Of a stretch of 64,000 nucleotides of DNA, positions 16,750 to 26,113 are shown piece after piece; within the stretch, counting starts at the first letter, position 1, and every line of letters starts with the position of its first letter. The notes beneath the pieces are model-generated. The model had not been told where the DNA came from, did not search any database, and saw only the letters and a program-made list of their open reading frames with translations. The translations under genes were made by a program, and so were the position numbers. This stretch comes from an uncultured Actinomycetaceae bacterium (GTDB taxonomy: Bacteria; Actinomycetota; Actinomycetes; Actinomycetales; Actinomycetaceae): positions 186,001 to 250,000 of the forward strand of contig CABQJD010000001.1 of assembly GCA_902464405.1 (NCBI GenBank), written 5' to 3'.

Positions 16750-18051
16750 TTACTGCTCAGATTGGTTCGGAGATGAACCGTGGTCTGCTTTGCTTGATAT
16801 AGCGTGAAGAGCGAAGCGGTATTTTCCTTTTCCCTGGCCACTCACGGGTGAGATGGCGCGTGCATCGAGAAGTTTTCGCAGTAGATCAGAAGCAGGAGAA
16901 GCCGTGACGTTCAAAAGGGTGACGACGTCTGCGCGTGAAAACACCCCGTCGTCACCAAATTTCGCATAAAGCCTTTCTGCGTGACGAGCAGAAACTGGTG
17001 CCAGTGAAAGAAAACGAATGTCCTGTTTTTCGGGCGAATGTCCTGATTTTTGGAGTTGAATGTCCTGTTTTTTCGGCGAATGTCCTGATTTTTGGGGTGA
17101 ATGTCCTGATTTTTGGAGTTGAATGTCCTGATTTTCAGGCGGCACAATCAAACCACTGATATGCATATAGCGGTTATGTAGGTCGTTTTCTTCACCCAGT
17201 AAAACATTTCGCAAAAAATTTACGAGATATTCGGTAGTTTCGTGAATATCCTTTGAAAGTTTCTCGTAGTTGGCGCGAACCATAGCATTTCGGAAATACC
17301 ACGCGTGCTGGGCAAAAGGAAGATTATCTACAATAAAACCGAGCGAACGTAAGTATTTAATGAAAAACACAGCCGTTGTGCGTGTATTTCCCTCGCCAAA
17401 TACATGGATTTGCCAGAGGCGTGCCACGAAATTCGCAAGATGTTCAATAGTTTGCCCAGTATCCAGCCCTTTATAGCTGAAAGATTGCTCGGTAGATAAA
17501 TCATATTCCAGTGTGGCAAGCAAATCTGCAGCATTGCCGTACGTGACGGTATCGCCGCCCAGTACCCATTCTTTTTTCGATATATTGTAGGTGCGAATTT
17601 TTCCTGCGTGTGGATATATTCCGTCGAAGAGGCGCCGATGTATTGCTAAGTATTGCGCAACAGAAAAAACGAATCCCTGCTCAGATAAAAGCTGAGCGAT
17701 TCTCGTTGCCACTTTATCTGCTTCGTCTACCCGATCCACTGCAAGATCTGGATTATCGTGATAGTGCGAATCAATCAATTGCTGGGCGTTATCGAGGGTA
17801 ATCTCTCCCTCGATTGTGCGGAGAGCAGTATCAAGAAGGTATTGCGACGGCGTTAATCCATCAACTGCCTGTAAGCCAATCGCAGTCTGCCAAGCATCTG
17901 CCAGCGTACGCTGCGACGGCGGACCGTGGCGCAGATATTCAGCAAAAGGATCTTCTGTGAGGTCTTCAAACTCTTTGTAATTTTCTGTATTTGCGAGATG
18001 TTTGGTCTTATTTTCAGATTTTTTTGTGATATTTTCAGGATTTTTCGCCAT
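16750..18051 (-). CDS. Fic-family protein with VbhA-like N-terminal segment
   Basis: 433 residues, probable AMP-transferase. The N-terminal region (about 45-115, AWQTAIGLQAVDGLTPS, IEGEITLDNAQQLID) resembles VbhA-type antitoxin helices, suggesting built-in inhibition. The Fic domain (about 125-280) has the active motif HVFGEGNTRT (HxFxxGNxR). A linker of about 40 residues (around 305-345) is built from repeated QDIQLQK and SGHSP blocks, then a winged-helix-like end (FSRADVVTLLNVTASPASDLL). The start ATG follows an AGGAGG site. It is 12 bases upstream of the kinase gene and likely cotranscribed. Targets are unknown. Confidence 0.87.
   Translation of the reverse strand: MAKNPENITKKSENKTKHLANTENYKEFEDLTEDPFAEYLRHGPPSQRTLADAWQTAIGLQAVDGLTPSQYLLDTALRTIEGEITLDNAQQLIDSHYHDNPDLAVDRVDEADKVATRIAQLLSEQGFVFSVAQYLAIHRRLFDGIYPHAGKIRTYNISKKEWVLGGDTVTYGNAADLLATLEYDLSTEQSFSYKGLDTGQTIEHLANFVARLWQIHVFGEGNTRTTAVFFIKYLRSLGFIVDNLPFAQHAWYFRNAMVRANYEKLSKDIHETTEYLVNFLRNVLLGEENDLHNRYMHISGLIVPPENQDIQLQKSGHSPQKSGHSPKKQDIQLQKSGHSPEKQDIRFLSLAPVSARHAERLYAKFGDDGVFSRADVVTLLNVTASPASDLLRKLLDARAISPVSGQGKGKYRFALHAISSKADHGSSPNQSEQ
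17016..17145. repeat. Short tandem repeat (about 21 bp, six units) inside fic
   Basis: GAATGTCCTG starts at 17016, 17036, 17058, 17078, 17099 and 17121. The spacings of 20, 22, 20, 21 and 22 add up to multiples of three over the array. Because single units gain or lose one base, the same DNA is read as QDIQ in some units and SGHS in others on the coding (minus) strand. The overall fic frame stays open. Confidence 0.85.
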
Positions 18052-18435
18052 TTCACCTCCTTTTACTCTTCTCTATTTTAACTGAACTATCTATAAAATC
18101 TTTGCTGATTTTATTTGTGCAGATTCTATTCGCTGGCAGAAAACTAGCTTTTCATTTTTTGGCAACGTATATGGGTGAAGGGTATGAAAACGCTGATTGC
18201 ATTGATGAAAGCATATGTGAGCAGGCAATGCACTATAGAGAGATGCGCATAAACAGTAAATACGGCGCTTGTTGATTTTCTCTGTGAATATGAAGCTCAC
18301 AAATATCTTGAAGAATAGCGGATTGCGAAGGAAGTGACGCGTGTGGGAAGAAGTATTGCGTGCGCAGGTTTCTCAATGGCGCAATAGATATACGTTATTT
18401 TTTGATTATTTATGTGGTTCATTATTTATGCGAAC
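18052..18435. other. Intergenic, no gene seen
   Basis: About 380 bases upstream of fic and downstream of the EamA gene. A 69-codon minus-strand frame (18091-18300) lacks a ribosome site and recognisable features. The last bases before 18052 carry the fic ribosome site. Confidence 0.6.
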
Positions 18436-19359
18436 TCATTTATGTGAACTCAACGCAACTGCAATCGTCACGCAGATAAGCCCCAGAATCCCTCCAAAGT
18501 TTGGAGCTTGATGGAGCAGAAGAAAGCCGACGATTAGTGAAGTAGCCGGATAAAGCGAGCTGAGAAGTGAATAAGTATCAGCGCGCACGTGTTTAAGAAT
18601 TGTGATTTCCAGCAGGAACGGCAAAAAAGATGAAAAGATTGCTACAGCAATCATCATAGCTAGATAGTGCATATTCGTGACGATTGATGCAAAGCCAGCA
18701 AACGCGAAAGGAACGTAAAATATAGCGCCAGCGCATAAACCGATCGCAAGAGAATCAGGTCCGTTAGTAGATGTGCTTACTTTTCGCCCAAGCCAGATAT
18801 ACAACGCCCAAAAAACGCCAGCAAAAAGGGAAAGTGCTACGCCGATTCGTGCGCGAGAATCGCTTAAGTCTACACCTATCCACGAAATAAGAAATACGCC
18901 GAGAGCAGCAAAGCAGATAGCCACGCGCACTCGCACACCGCGCCCTGTTAATGCTGCGAGGATCACTGGTCCAAGAAACTCTAAAGCAACGGCTGTTCCT
19001 AAATGTACGTAGCTGATTGCGTAATAAAACACCACGTTCATACTGGTAAGAGCAAGACCGAATAGGGCGGGTGTGCGCAAAAACCTGTATGCGGCACGCG
19101 GATTTTTCCACGGCACAGGAGGTCTTCGCCACGCCAGCATGATTATTCCTGCAATGCTGAAGCGTCCCCATGCCACTGCCCCTGCTGTCGTTACCGAAAA
19201 AAGCTGTACAGCAAATGATGCGCCTAAATATTGCACCAAGCCTGAAAGAATAACGAAAAGCGGAGCAAATAGCGCAATACGATCTGGTGCTGTTGGCTGA
19301 GAATCGGCAGATGACAAAAGGTTTTCTGCAGAAGGAAAATCGGCGGAGGAATTATTCAC
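18436..19359 (-). CDS. EamA/RhtA-type drug/metabolite transporter
   Basis: 307 residues with ten hydrophobic helices in two EamA repeats, a DMT-superfamily exporter of amino acids or related metabolites (RhtA-like). Helices such as LVQYLGASFAVQLFSVTTAGAVAWGRF and LGPVILAAL match the RhtA branch. A 25-residue hydrophilic N-terminus precedes helix 1. The start codon is GTG, placed six bases after TACAAT, so the mRNA is probably leaderless. The substrate cannot be read from sequence. Confidence 0.88.
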   Translation of the reverse strand: MNNSSADFPSAENLLSSADSQPTAPDRIALFAPLFVILSGLVQYLGASFAVQLFSVTTAGAVAWGRFSIAGIIMLAWRRPPVPWKNPRAAYRFLRTPALFGLALTSMNVVFYYAISYVHLGTAVALEFLGPVILAALTGRGVRVRVAICFAALGVFLISWIGVDLSDSRARIGVALSLFAGVFWALYIWLGRKVSTSTNGPDSLAIGLCAGAIFYVPFAFAGFASIVTNMHYLAMMIAVAIFSSFLPFLLEITILKHVRADTYSLLSSLYPATSLIVGFLLLHQAPNFGGILGLICVTIAVALSSHK

Positions 19360-19365
19360 TCAGAG

Positions 19366-19371
19366 ATTGTA
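19366..19371 (-). promoter_or_regulatory. -10 element TACAAT for a leaderless EamA-transporter mRNA
   Basis: On the minus strand, TACAAT, six bases (CTCTGA), then the GTG start. There is no ribosome site. Confidence 0.65.
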
Positions 19372-19686
19372 ACGCTCCTGCTGCGCTATTCATTACTTTT
19401 GCTGTGTGCGTGCTTTCGCATGTGCGTGAAGATGTATATGTGCGTGATGCATATAGGTAAAAGTAAGGAATGAGCTAGCCAGAGTGATAACGATGGAAGT
19501 AGCGATGATGGTGACGACGGCAACGATGGCAGCGTGCGGCGGCAGGGCGGTTGGGCCGTCTTTGGTGATACGTTATGCGTCTATTGTTTTCGTTTGTTTT
19601 TCGATGCTGCTTCTTCCGTTTCCCCTCGTAGGCGCATAGCACGTACATAGGGGGAGGTAGAACTTAGTGCATAGGGGTTAGATCTT
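19372..19686. other. Intergenic, no gene seen
   Basis: About 315 bases between the EamA promoter and the sialidase terminator. I see no open frame with a ribosome site and no clear repeat. Confidence 0.6.
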
Positions 19687-19727
19687 AAAAAGGAGCAGAG
19701 AGCCGTTTACTCAACAGCCCTCTGCTC
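19687..19727 (-). terminator. Terminator downstream of the sialidase gene
   Basis: On the minus strand, GAGCAGAG and CTCTGCTC form a stem of at least 8 bp, followed by CTTTTT. It lies about 70 bases past the sialidase stop. Confidence 0.8.
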
Positions 19728-19798
19728 AATGTGGGTTCGCTATATGCTTTATCTACATATAAAGGCACATAGTGTTTTAATGCTCAGCGAATTGATAT

Positions 19799-22700
19799 TC
19801 ACCAAATCCGCTTTTTTGATGTGAGTAGCGCCCCTCCTGCCACACTCAGCAACACAGCCAGTGCTATTAACCCAGCAGTAGCACTACCAGTTTTCTGTAA
19901 CTGTTTATTGACTATCGGCTCAGTAGGTTTTTGAGGAGATTCCTTTTCTGAGGGGTTATCTTCGCCTGGTTGCTGCTCAGGCTGCGGCGTTGGCATGGCA
20001 GCTACAACCTGGAAATTAGCGGTGACGATTTCGTTAGAGCCATCTTCGTAGGTAACTTTCACGCTCACAGAGATGGTCTCGTTTACATGATCGCTTGGTA
20101 CTTTCCATGTGATAGCACCGCTATCTTCAGCAATGCTCATATTGGCAGGAGCTGTTTCGGCAAACTCAAACTTTTTCGCTTTAGCTTTTCCTTCTGACGC
20201 TGTAAAGCTGGGCACTGCAGTAGTAGCTGTCTCGCCAGCTTTTGCTTGCGCATCAGCGTAGGCTGGCTGATATTTATCAGCGTCCATTTCGTTACAGTTC
20301 ACCACAGCATCTGCCCAATCAGCATGATCGTTACCGTTTGAATTACCTGCATCCGCAAAGAGAGTGATTTTCTCTTGATTTTCAACGGAAACCTTTAGCT
20401 CTTGGGCTTTTTCTCCAGGTTTTTGTTGGGACGATGCGCCAAGCTCGCTGCCATCTGCTCCGAGCACTCGGAAAATTACGCCGTCAGCGTTCTTATTCTT
20501 CGTATCTTTCTGCGTATCGTCAATACCTACCTTGGCGCTGAAGCTCGTGCAGTTTTTGCCTAGATGCACGGTAATCTTTGATGATGCGTGTGTGCCAATG
20601 CCGCTACGATACTTTTCTCCGCCTATCAGCAATGGTGAGCCAAGCAGCGTGCGGTTTACGCGAATTAAACCATCATCGGCCCAGCCAATAGTGCTGCCGT
20701 CATACCAGGGTAGATTCGCCACGGATACGCCTTTACCGTGCGGTTTTTGCATATTAGGTGCTGCATCCCGATCTGCAGGTGTGATACTCCAGCGAGTATT
20801 CGTCATATCGCTGGGCAGCTGGATAAGATCGGTTGGCATTGGGCGCGATTTCGCATTGTCGTCCATATCGCCCACATTTCCCAGATCTACGTGCTTTTCT
20901 TCTCCCGTGGAAATAGCTAAATCCATATTGGTCAGGGCGTGGCGCACAATATATCTGCCGTTATTGTCGGCAATGATCTGCCACTTCTGGTTATTACGAA
21001 TACTGGTGGAAGAATTATTCTTCCATGTGCCCGTATGGTATTTCACGTCCATATCTGCCACGCAATCCACGAGTGCAGGGCGTGCTCCAACTTCGTTTAC
21101 CACAGTTAAATCAGTTGTGGCGTATTGCCGTTTACTGCCGTTCAGATTGTGCTTGCCCACATCCATAGTGAGGCATTTGCCGCTGGCTTTAGATTTCAGC
21201 TGGTAATAGTGGTCGTAAGTGCTCTTAATTTCCCATTGGTCATCAGAATAAGCAATCGCGTCTGGTTCACGATTTTCTGATCCGTCTAAGCGCAAGCCCT
21301 CAGCGGTAAATGCGTATGTGCCATTTTCCAATGGTTTGCGATTCACGTTTTCCCAAAGCGGATTACGCCCGAGCTTCTTTGCAAAATCTACGAACGTTGC
21401 ACCATCTTTCCAAGGGCGGCTGCCAGACCAGCCTATCTGGGAGACGAGACGGAATGCATCAAACGTTTCCATTTCTACTTCGTTTTCTGTCTGGTAGATC
21501 GAGGTGTCTGGCCAAATTGAAAGTTTAATACCGAGATTATTGGTGTTATTATCGGCCACTTTTCCACTCTTAAACGTCCCAGCGGTAAACCCTCTATCGT
21601 TATAAATCGTGGCGGCACCGTTATTTTGGATACGCCAGCCCATTTCTCGCGAGAAATAGAGATCATAATTCGTATTATTGACCTTATGCCCTTTATCGAT
21701 AAGACTTTGCGGACTAAGCCCGTTTTGCCACATATCGATCACGATATCTTTATCGAGCTGGTCGATATTGCTGGCATTTAAGCCATCGTTCCACATACGT
21801 AGAGTTTTGCCTTTGCTCTTCACGTACTTATTGATGTCGTTGACGAATTCCACAAAGAGCCGTGCTCCATCTTTGCCTTTTTCTCCAAATACTGGGTAAT
21901 TGCTGTAGGAACTGCGATACATATATTCGTCGCCAGCCATATGCCAGTATTTTGAGGGGAAGACGTCAAGATAATCGTCGATCTGGCGCTTATAGAAAGC
22001 AACAGCTTCAGGATTCGTAATATCTAGACGATCGCTGTCGAGCGTTCCGTCAGTTTTCTTTAACTGATACTGAGGAAGGTTATGAATCTTCGGATCCATA
22101 TGCCCTGGCGCGCCCATCTGTGGCACTATTTCAATGCCGAGCGTATCGGCAAATGCCACAATATCTTTAAGTTCTTCCTTAGAGTAGTAGGAATAGGTGT
22201 TGGTTACAGGCTCTTTATTGGATTGCATTTTCGCCGTCAAAATCACCTGATTCATGCGCAGATCAGCCATATCCGTGAGCATTCGCTCAATATAATCTGG
22301 CTGATTCTTAATTCGGCACGCACATAGCGTCACAGCGCGTTCAGTTTGCTGCGGTTTATCAGTAGCGTTGCCAAATGGAAGTTTGAGCTGCTGGCGGAGC
22401 ATCTGTGAAACCGTCCTCGTGCCCCAGAAAGCTCCACGCTTTGCTGCCGCCGAGATCTGTACGCCTGTCTCGCCAATAGTGAGCTGGTAGCCTTCTTCGC
22501 CAAGTTTGGTCTTCTGCGCTTCATCAATGCTGATTGTGATGTCGTTAATTTCGGATTTAGCTCCATCAGAAGCTTGTGCCGTCACAGTTTCCGCAAGCCC
22601 TGCGGCTTTCAAATAGGCGTTCAGCTCTTGCGCAATAATCTTTGCCTGCGATTCGAATCCTGCAGGATAATATACTTTCGTCTGTGCAGTCAGCTCGAAT

Positions 22701-25057
22701 ACAGCGTTTGCGTCCAGATTTGCTTTCCAAGAATCCAGCGAAGGAATCGTTTGCGGCAGTTTTGTTGCAATCGGATCATCGGAAGGAAGTGGGATGGATT
22801 CGCCCGCATAGGTGAACTCTTGGAGTACTTTCGTTCCGTCAGTCACTTTCACTTTCACTTTAGGAGTGAAATTTCCTTGCGCAATATCTGCTGATTTAAG
22901 GGAATAATCGCTCGATGTGCAAGAGAAAGTGGCATCTTTCGCGAGTTTTCCGTTTTCATTTTGGCAAGAAAGAGTGAAATTCTCGCCAGTTAGCTGCACA
23001 TCTATAGGAGTATTTCCTATGTTTTGCACAGTGGGAGTGAATGTAATTTTATCTCCCACAGCATAGCTGTTTTTCGTCCCTTTTACCTTCAGATCAGTGA
23101 TCTTCACATGGCGCGCGTAAACTGGACTCTGCTTGCCTTGTACTGCTTCTAGCTGTGTAGCTGCCCCGCTATAGCCAGTATTTTGGTATTTGAAGGTGAT
23201 TGACGGAGTAAAACCTCCCGCATCAATATCAGCTTGTGTGACTGTATGAGTTCGGTTTGCGCATGGAAGCGTTGCGCCAGCAGATAGACTCCGCCATTTG
23301 CAGCCTTCCCAGCCATTATCAAGATTCGACGCCGTGGCAGTAAAAGATTTATCTTGCCCCATCATATTCGTGACGTTTACGGTGAAGTTCATTTTCTCGC
23401 CCACTGCCCACGTGCCGTCGGATTTCGGGTTTGTGAGTTCAAAGGTGACGCCTACCGATTTAGTCGGGTCGGTGACGATGTTTGAATTAGTTACGTTTAC
23501 GTTCACATCTCCGCGCAACTTGATATTGCTGCTTTCCAAGACGGAATCGAAATAATACGTCTGCTGGCTGGCATTAGCTGGAATGCTTACTCGCAGCGTC
23601 ACTGTTTCTGAATTATTTGGATAAAGATCCTGAGCTAGCACGCTTTCTTCCATCGTCCAGCCTTGCGGAAGATTTAATTTCACGGGAGTGCCGACTGGAA
23701 TTTTAGTATCGCCAGAATCGTCATTTTTAATGGTGATAGGGATTTCTACTGTAGTTCCTGCTTCTGCTTCGATAGTGGCATCTGCAAGAGAAACTTTTAC
23801 GGGATTAAGCCAGGTCTTATCGAAAGTACCGAAATGAATCGTCTCAAACCAGTTGTTGCCAACCTGGTGGTCTTCTTCAAATGCGACGCCATACTGCCCT
23901 TTTTCTGCATCAATCACAACTAAATCTGAATAGGCAGCCTTATTATTCCAGTAGAGTTTACGGATCGGCCAAGTTGCTCCATCATCGTAGGAATAGCTCA
24001 CAGCAAGGGTTTTACCGCTTTCTGCCATGCCAGAATAGAGAAGTTCCTTAGATTTTGGATCGCTGGCAGAAGCCTCAGGATACATGCGCACAATTGAGGC
24101 ATTACGTCCAGGGGTCTTAGAATCTATGAGGGAGCGTTCAAGCTCAAGAGAACTCCACGTTTCGCCGCCGTCCGTACTCTTAGCAATATGACGGTATCCT
24201 CCCTTGCTGCTCATGCGGGAATTTAGCAAGAGCGTGCCGTCAGAAAGTTCTACCAGCTTATTTTCATTCATGTCTGTGCCGATAGTTGCTCCACGCTTCC
24301 ACGTTTTTCCGTGGTCATCGGAATATACAGAATAGGCTGCCCACTCATTTCCTTTGCCAGCAATAAACTGGGTGATGAGGCGCCCGTTTTTAGATTCGTT
24401 TGCACCAGTTTGATGTTTGAGCTGGATACCATGCCCTGAGGAAGCAAAACCGCATGGATACCCAGGCTGTTTCACGTCTGCCGTCAGCCCACGATCGGTA
24501 TCTTCTGTGCTGCCGTGGCGCTCTTTCCATGTGACGCCGTTATCAGTGGAAACAGAGAGGCTCACTCCCTGCACGTTTCTGTCTGTGAATTCATCTGTGC
24601 CTGTAGATCCATTCTGATTACACCCAGCATCATAAGAGTGCACGTGGAAATTAAAAATCGTATTTGTAGTTTCATCGTAAATATAGGCAGGATCAGAAAA
24701 ACCCTCTTTATCTGGAGCGTTCATAGTGGTGCCTTTGCCAGCAGCAATCGTCGTCTGCTCACCCCATGTTTTGCCGCCATCAGTGGAGCGTTTTTGCATA
24801 ATCGAATTGGGTGCAGGCGCATCACCATTTGCAGGGCGTGCATCATAAGATACGAGAAGATCGCCGTTCTTTAGTTTAATTACTGCGGGGATGCGGTAGT
24901 TGGTGATGCTGGCATCTCCATATTTCACTACAGTCGTGTGCGTAAATTCCCCTTCGGCAGCGTTCGCTTGCGGCACTTCCAGAATGCTCATTGTGATGGC
25001 TGATAAGCCAAGAGCAGCACCCGTAATCGATGCGAGCGCCTTTCCAAACTTCCCCAT
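19799..25057 (-). CDS. Cell-wall-anchored sialidase / GH20 hexosaminidase fusion
   Basis: 1752 residues. Signal peptide 1-33 (cut after ANA). A GH33 sialidase domain (about 40-420) has NYRIPAV at 53-59 and five Asp-boxes near 91, 171, 246, 294 and 356 (such as STDGGKTW). Next come NPCBM-associated/CARDB-like beta domains (about 425-770), a GH20 N-terminal domain (about 780-900) and a GH20 catalytic barrel with HMAGDEYM (Asp1043-Glu1044). A ricin-like stretch (about 1240-1430), an NPCBM galactose-binding domain (about 1450-1595), an Ig-like domain, and a sorting signal LQKTG (about 1719) with helix and basic tail follow. Predicted role: removing terminal sialic acid and then HexNAc (or lacto-N-biose) from host glycans. 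GGAAAGG precedes the ATG. Confidence 0.93.
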   Translation of the reverse strand: MGKFGKALASITGAALGLSAITMSILEVPQANAAEGEFTHTTVVKYGDASITNYRIPAVIKLKNGDLLVSYDARPANGDAPAPNSIMQKRSTDGGKTWGEQTTIAAGKGTTMNAPDKEGFSDPAYIYDETTNTIFNFHVHSYDAGCNQNGSTGTDEFTDRNVQGVSLSVSTDNGVTWKERHGSTEDTDRGLTADVKQPGYPCGFASSGHGIQLKHQTGANESKNGRLITQFIAGKGNEWAAYSVYSDDHGKTWKRGATIGTDMNENKLVELSDGTLLLNSRMSSKGGYRHIAKSTDGGETWSSLELERSLIDSKTPGRNASIVRMYPEASASDPKSKELLYSGMAESGKTLAVSYSYDDGATWPIRKLYWNNKAAYSDLVVIDAEKGQYGVAFEEDHQVGNNWFETIHFGTFDKTWLNPVKVSLADATIEAEAGTTVEIPITIKNDDSGDTKIPVGTPVKLNLPQGWTMEESVLAQDLYPNNSETVTLRVSIPANASQQTYYFDSVLESSNIKLRGDVNVNVTNSNIVTDPTKSVGVTFELTNPKSDGTWAVGEKMNFTVNVTNMMGQDKSFTATASNLDNGWEGCKWRSLSAGATLPCANRTHTVTQADIDAGGFTPSITFKYQNTGYSGAATQLEAVQGKQSPVYARHVKITDLKVKGTKNSYAVGDKITFTPTVQNIGNTPIDVQLTGENFTLSCQNENGKLAKDATFSCTSSDYSLKSADIAQGNFTPKVKVKVTDGTKVLQEFTYAGESIPLPSDDPIATKLPQTIPSLDSWKANLDANAVFELTAQTKVYYPAGFESQAKIIAQELNAYLKAAGLAETVTAQASDGAKSEINDITISIDEAQKTKLGEEGYQLTIGETGVQISAAAKRGAFWGTRTVSQMLRQQLKLPFGNATDKPQQTERAVTLCACRIKNQPDYIERMLTDMADLRMNQVILTAKMQSNKEPVTNTYSYYSKEELKDIVAFADTLGIEIVPQMGAPGHMDPKIHNLPQYQLKKTDGTLDSDRLDITNPEAVAFYKRQIDDYLDVFPSKYWHMAGDEYMYRSSYSNYPVFGEKGKDGARLFVEFVNDINKYVKSKGKTLRMWNDGLNASNIDQLDKDIVIDMWQNGLSPQSLIDKGHKVNNTNYDLYFSREMGWRIQNNGAATIYNDRGFTAGTFKSGKVADNNTNNLGIKLSIWPDTSIYQTENEVEMETFDAFRLVSQIGWSGSRPWKDGATFVDFAKKLGRNPLWENVNRKPLENGTYAFTAEGLRLDGSENREPDAIAYSDDQWEIKSTYDHYYQLKSKASGKCLTMDVGKHNLNGSKRQYATTDLTVVNEVGARPALVDCVADMDVKYHTGTWKNNSSTSIRNNQKWQIIADNNGRYIVRHALTNMDLAISTGEEKHVDLGNVGDMDDNAKSRPMPTDLIQLPSDMTNTRWSITPADRDAAPNMQKPHGKGVSVANLPWYDGSTIGWADDGLIRVNRTLLGSPLLIGGEKYRSGIGTHASSKITVHLGKNCTSFSAKVGIDDTQKDTKNKNADGVIFRVLGADGSELGASSQQKPGEKAQELKVSVENQEKITLFADAGNSNGNDHADWADAVVNCNEMDADKYQPAYADAQAKAGETATTAVPSFTASEGKAKAKKFEFAETAPANMSIAEDSGAITWKVPSDHVNETISVSVKVTYEDGSNEIVTANFQVVAAMPTPQPEQQPGEDNPSEKESPQKPTEPIVNKQLQKTGSATAGLIALAVLLSVAGGALLTSKKRIW

Positions 25058-25384
25058 ATCTATTTTTACCTTTCCAACTTGCTATCTACGTTGATGAACC
25101 TTGTTGGGAGTAGAAGAGTGCGCTGCTTACGGCACTATAAGCACACGCACTCATTCTCGCGATTCTATAATTTTCAGCGTCTCTAAGTATCTCATACGCG
25201 AAGTTGATGGAAAAAAGTCTTTCACAATCTTGCAAAAAGTATGAAAATTGCGCAGGAATTAAATAAAAACTTTCACGTAATAGCATTCCAGAAGGTTTTA
25301 CTGTGGAAAAAGTAGAGCTGGCTATACCTGTAATCGGGAGGCAGCACCAGCACTTGCTCCATATTCTCAAGGTTTAATAGAACC

Positions 25385-26113
25385 ATGAGTAATAACGCAT
25401 ATACACAGAAAAATTCTACGCCTTCGTCTCTTTTGCAAGCCACAGGCGTCACAAAAAATTTCGGCGTCACTCGTGCGCTCGCGGGAGTTGATCTTTCAAT
25501 CGGTGCTGGTGAGCAGGTGGCGATTATGGGGCCCTCCGGTTCTGGAAAATCAACTCTGCTGCACGTGCTATCTGGCATTCTCAAACCGAGTACTGGAGTG
25601 GTCACCTTTGAGGGCTCGCCTATCAGTTCATTAAGTGACGCTAAGCGTTCAGCTTTGCGCCGCACGCGCTTCGGCTTCGTCTTTCAAGACGGGCAGCTTG
25701 TGTCAGAGTTGACGGCACGCGAAAACGTGGCTCTTCCGCTGCTTCTTAATGGCATTAAGCGGAGTGAAGCTTTTACCCTTGCAAAGGAATGGCTCCAGAA
25801 ACTTGGTGTGGGTGATCAAGGGCGTAAACGCTTAGGTGAAATGAGCGGCGGGCAAGCTCAGCGCGTGGCGATTGCTCGTGCTCTTGTATGCTCGCCCGCG
25901 GTAATTTTTGCTGATGAACCCACGGGCGCTCTGGATCAGGCAACTGGGCATGAGGTGATGCAAATTCTCACCACTGCCGCGAAGATGAACGGCTCCACGC
26001 TCGTAGTGATTACTCACGATATTAAAGTGGCGGCATGGTGCCAGCGTTTAGTGGAAATTCGTGATGGTCTTGTGCATACGGACCGCCCAGTGAGTGAGGT
26101 GACGGCACGATGA
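25385..26113 (+). CDS. ABC transporter ATP-binding protein (LolD/MacB/BceA type)
   Basis: 242 residues with Walker A GPSGSGKST, Q-loop FQDGQL, signature MSGGQAQRVAIARAL and Walker B VIFADEPTGALD. This set marks ATPases paired with FtsX-type permeases that export peptides, lipoproteins or antimicrobials. It overlaps the permease start by four bases (ATGA). TTTAAT lies six bases before the ATG, a weaker version of the leaderless pattern seen elsewhere. The cargo is unknown; no two-component system is adjacent, which argues weakly against a bacitracin-type sensor module. Confidence 0.9.
   Translation: MSNNAYTQKNSTPSSLLQATGVTKNFGVTRALAGVDLSIGAGEQVAIMGPSGSGKSTLLHVLSGILKPSTGVVTFEGSPISSLSDAKRSALRRTRFGFVFQDGQLVSELTARENVALPLLLNGIKRSEAFTLAKEWLQKLGVGDQGRKRLGEMSGGQAQRVAIARALVCSPAVIFADEPTGALDQATGHEVMQILTTAAKMNGSTLVVITHDIKVAAWCQRLVEIRDGLVHTDRPVSEVTAR

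Noticed and set aside
17016..17145. Evenly spaced short repeats that look like a small CRISPR array
   Set aside because: Spacing of about 21 bp leaves no spacers, the repeats are inside a continuous coding frame, and no cas gene is present.
18091..18300. 69-codon minus-strand frame upstream of fic
   Set aside because: No ribosome site, no recognisable features, and its composition matches intergenic sequence.
25373..25378. TTTAAT six bases before the ABC ATPase start as a tenth leaderless promoter
   Set aside because: The second base does not fit TAnnnT; noted only as a weak variant.
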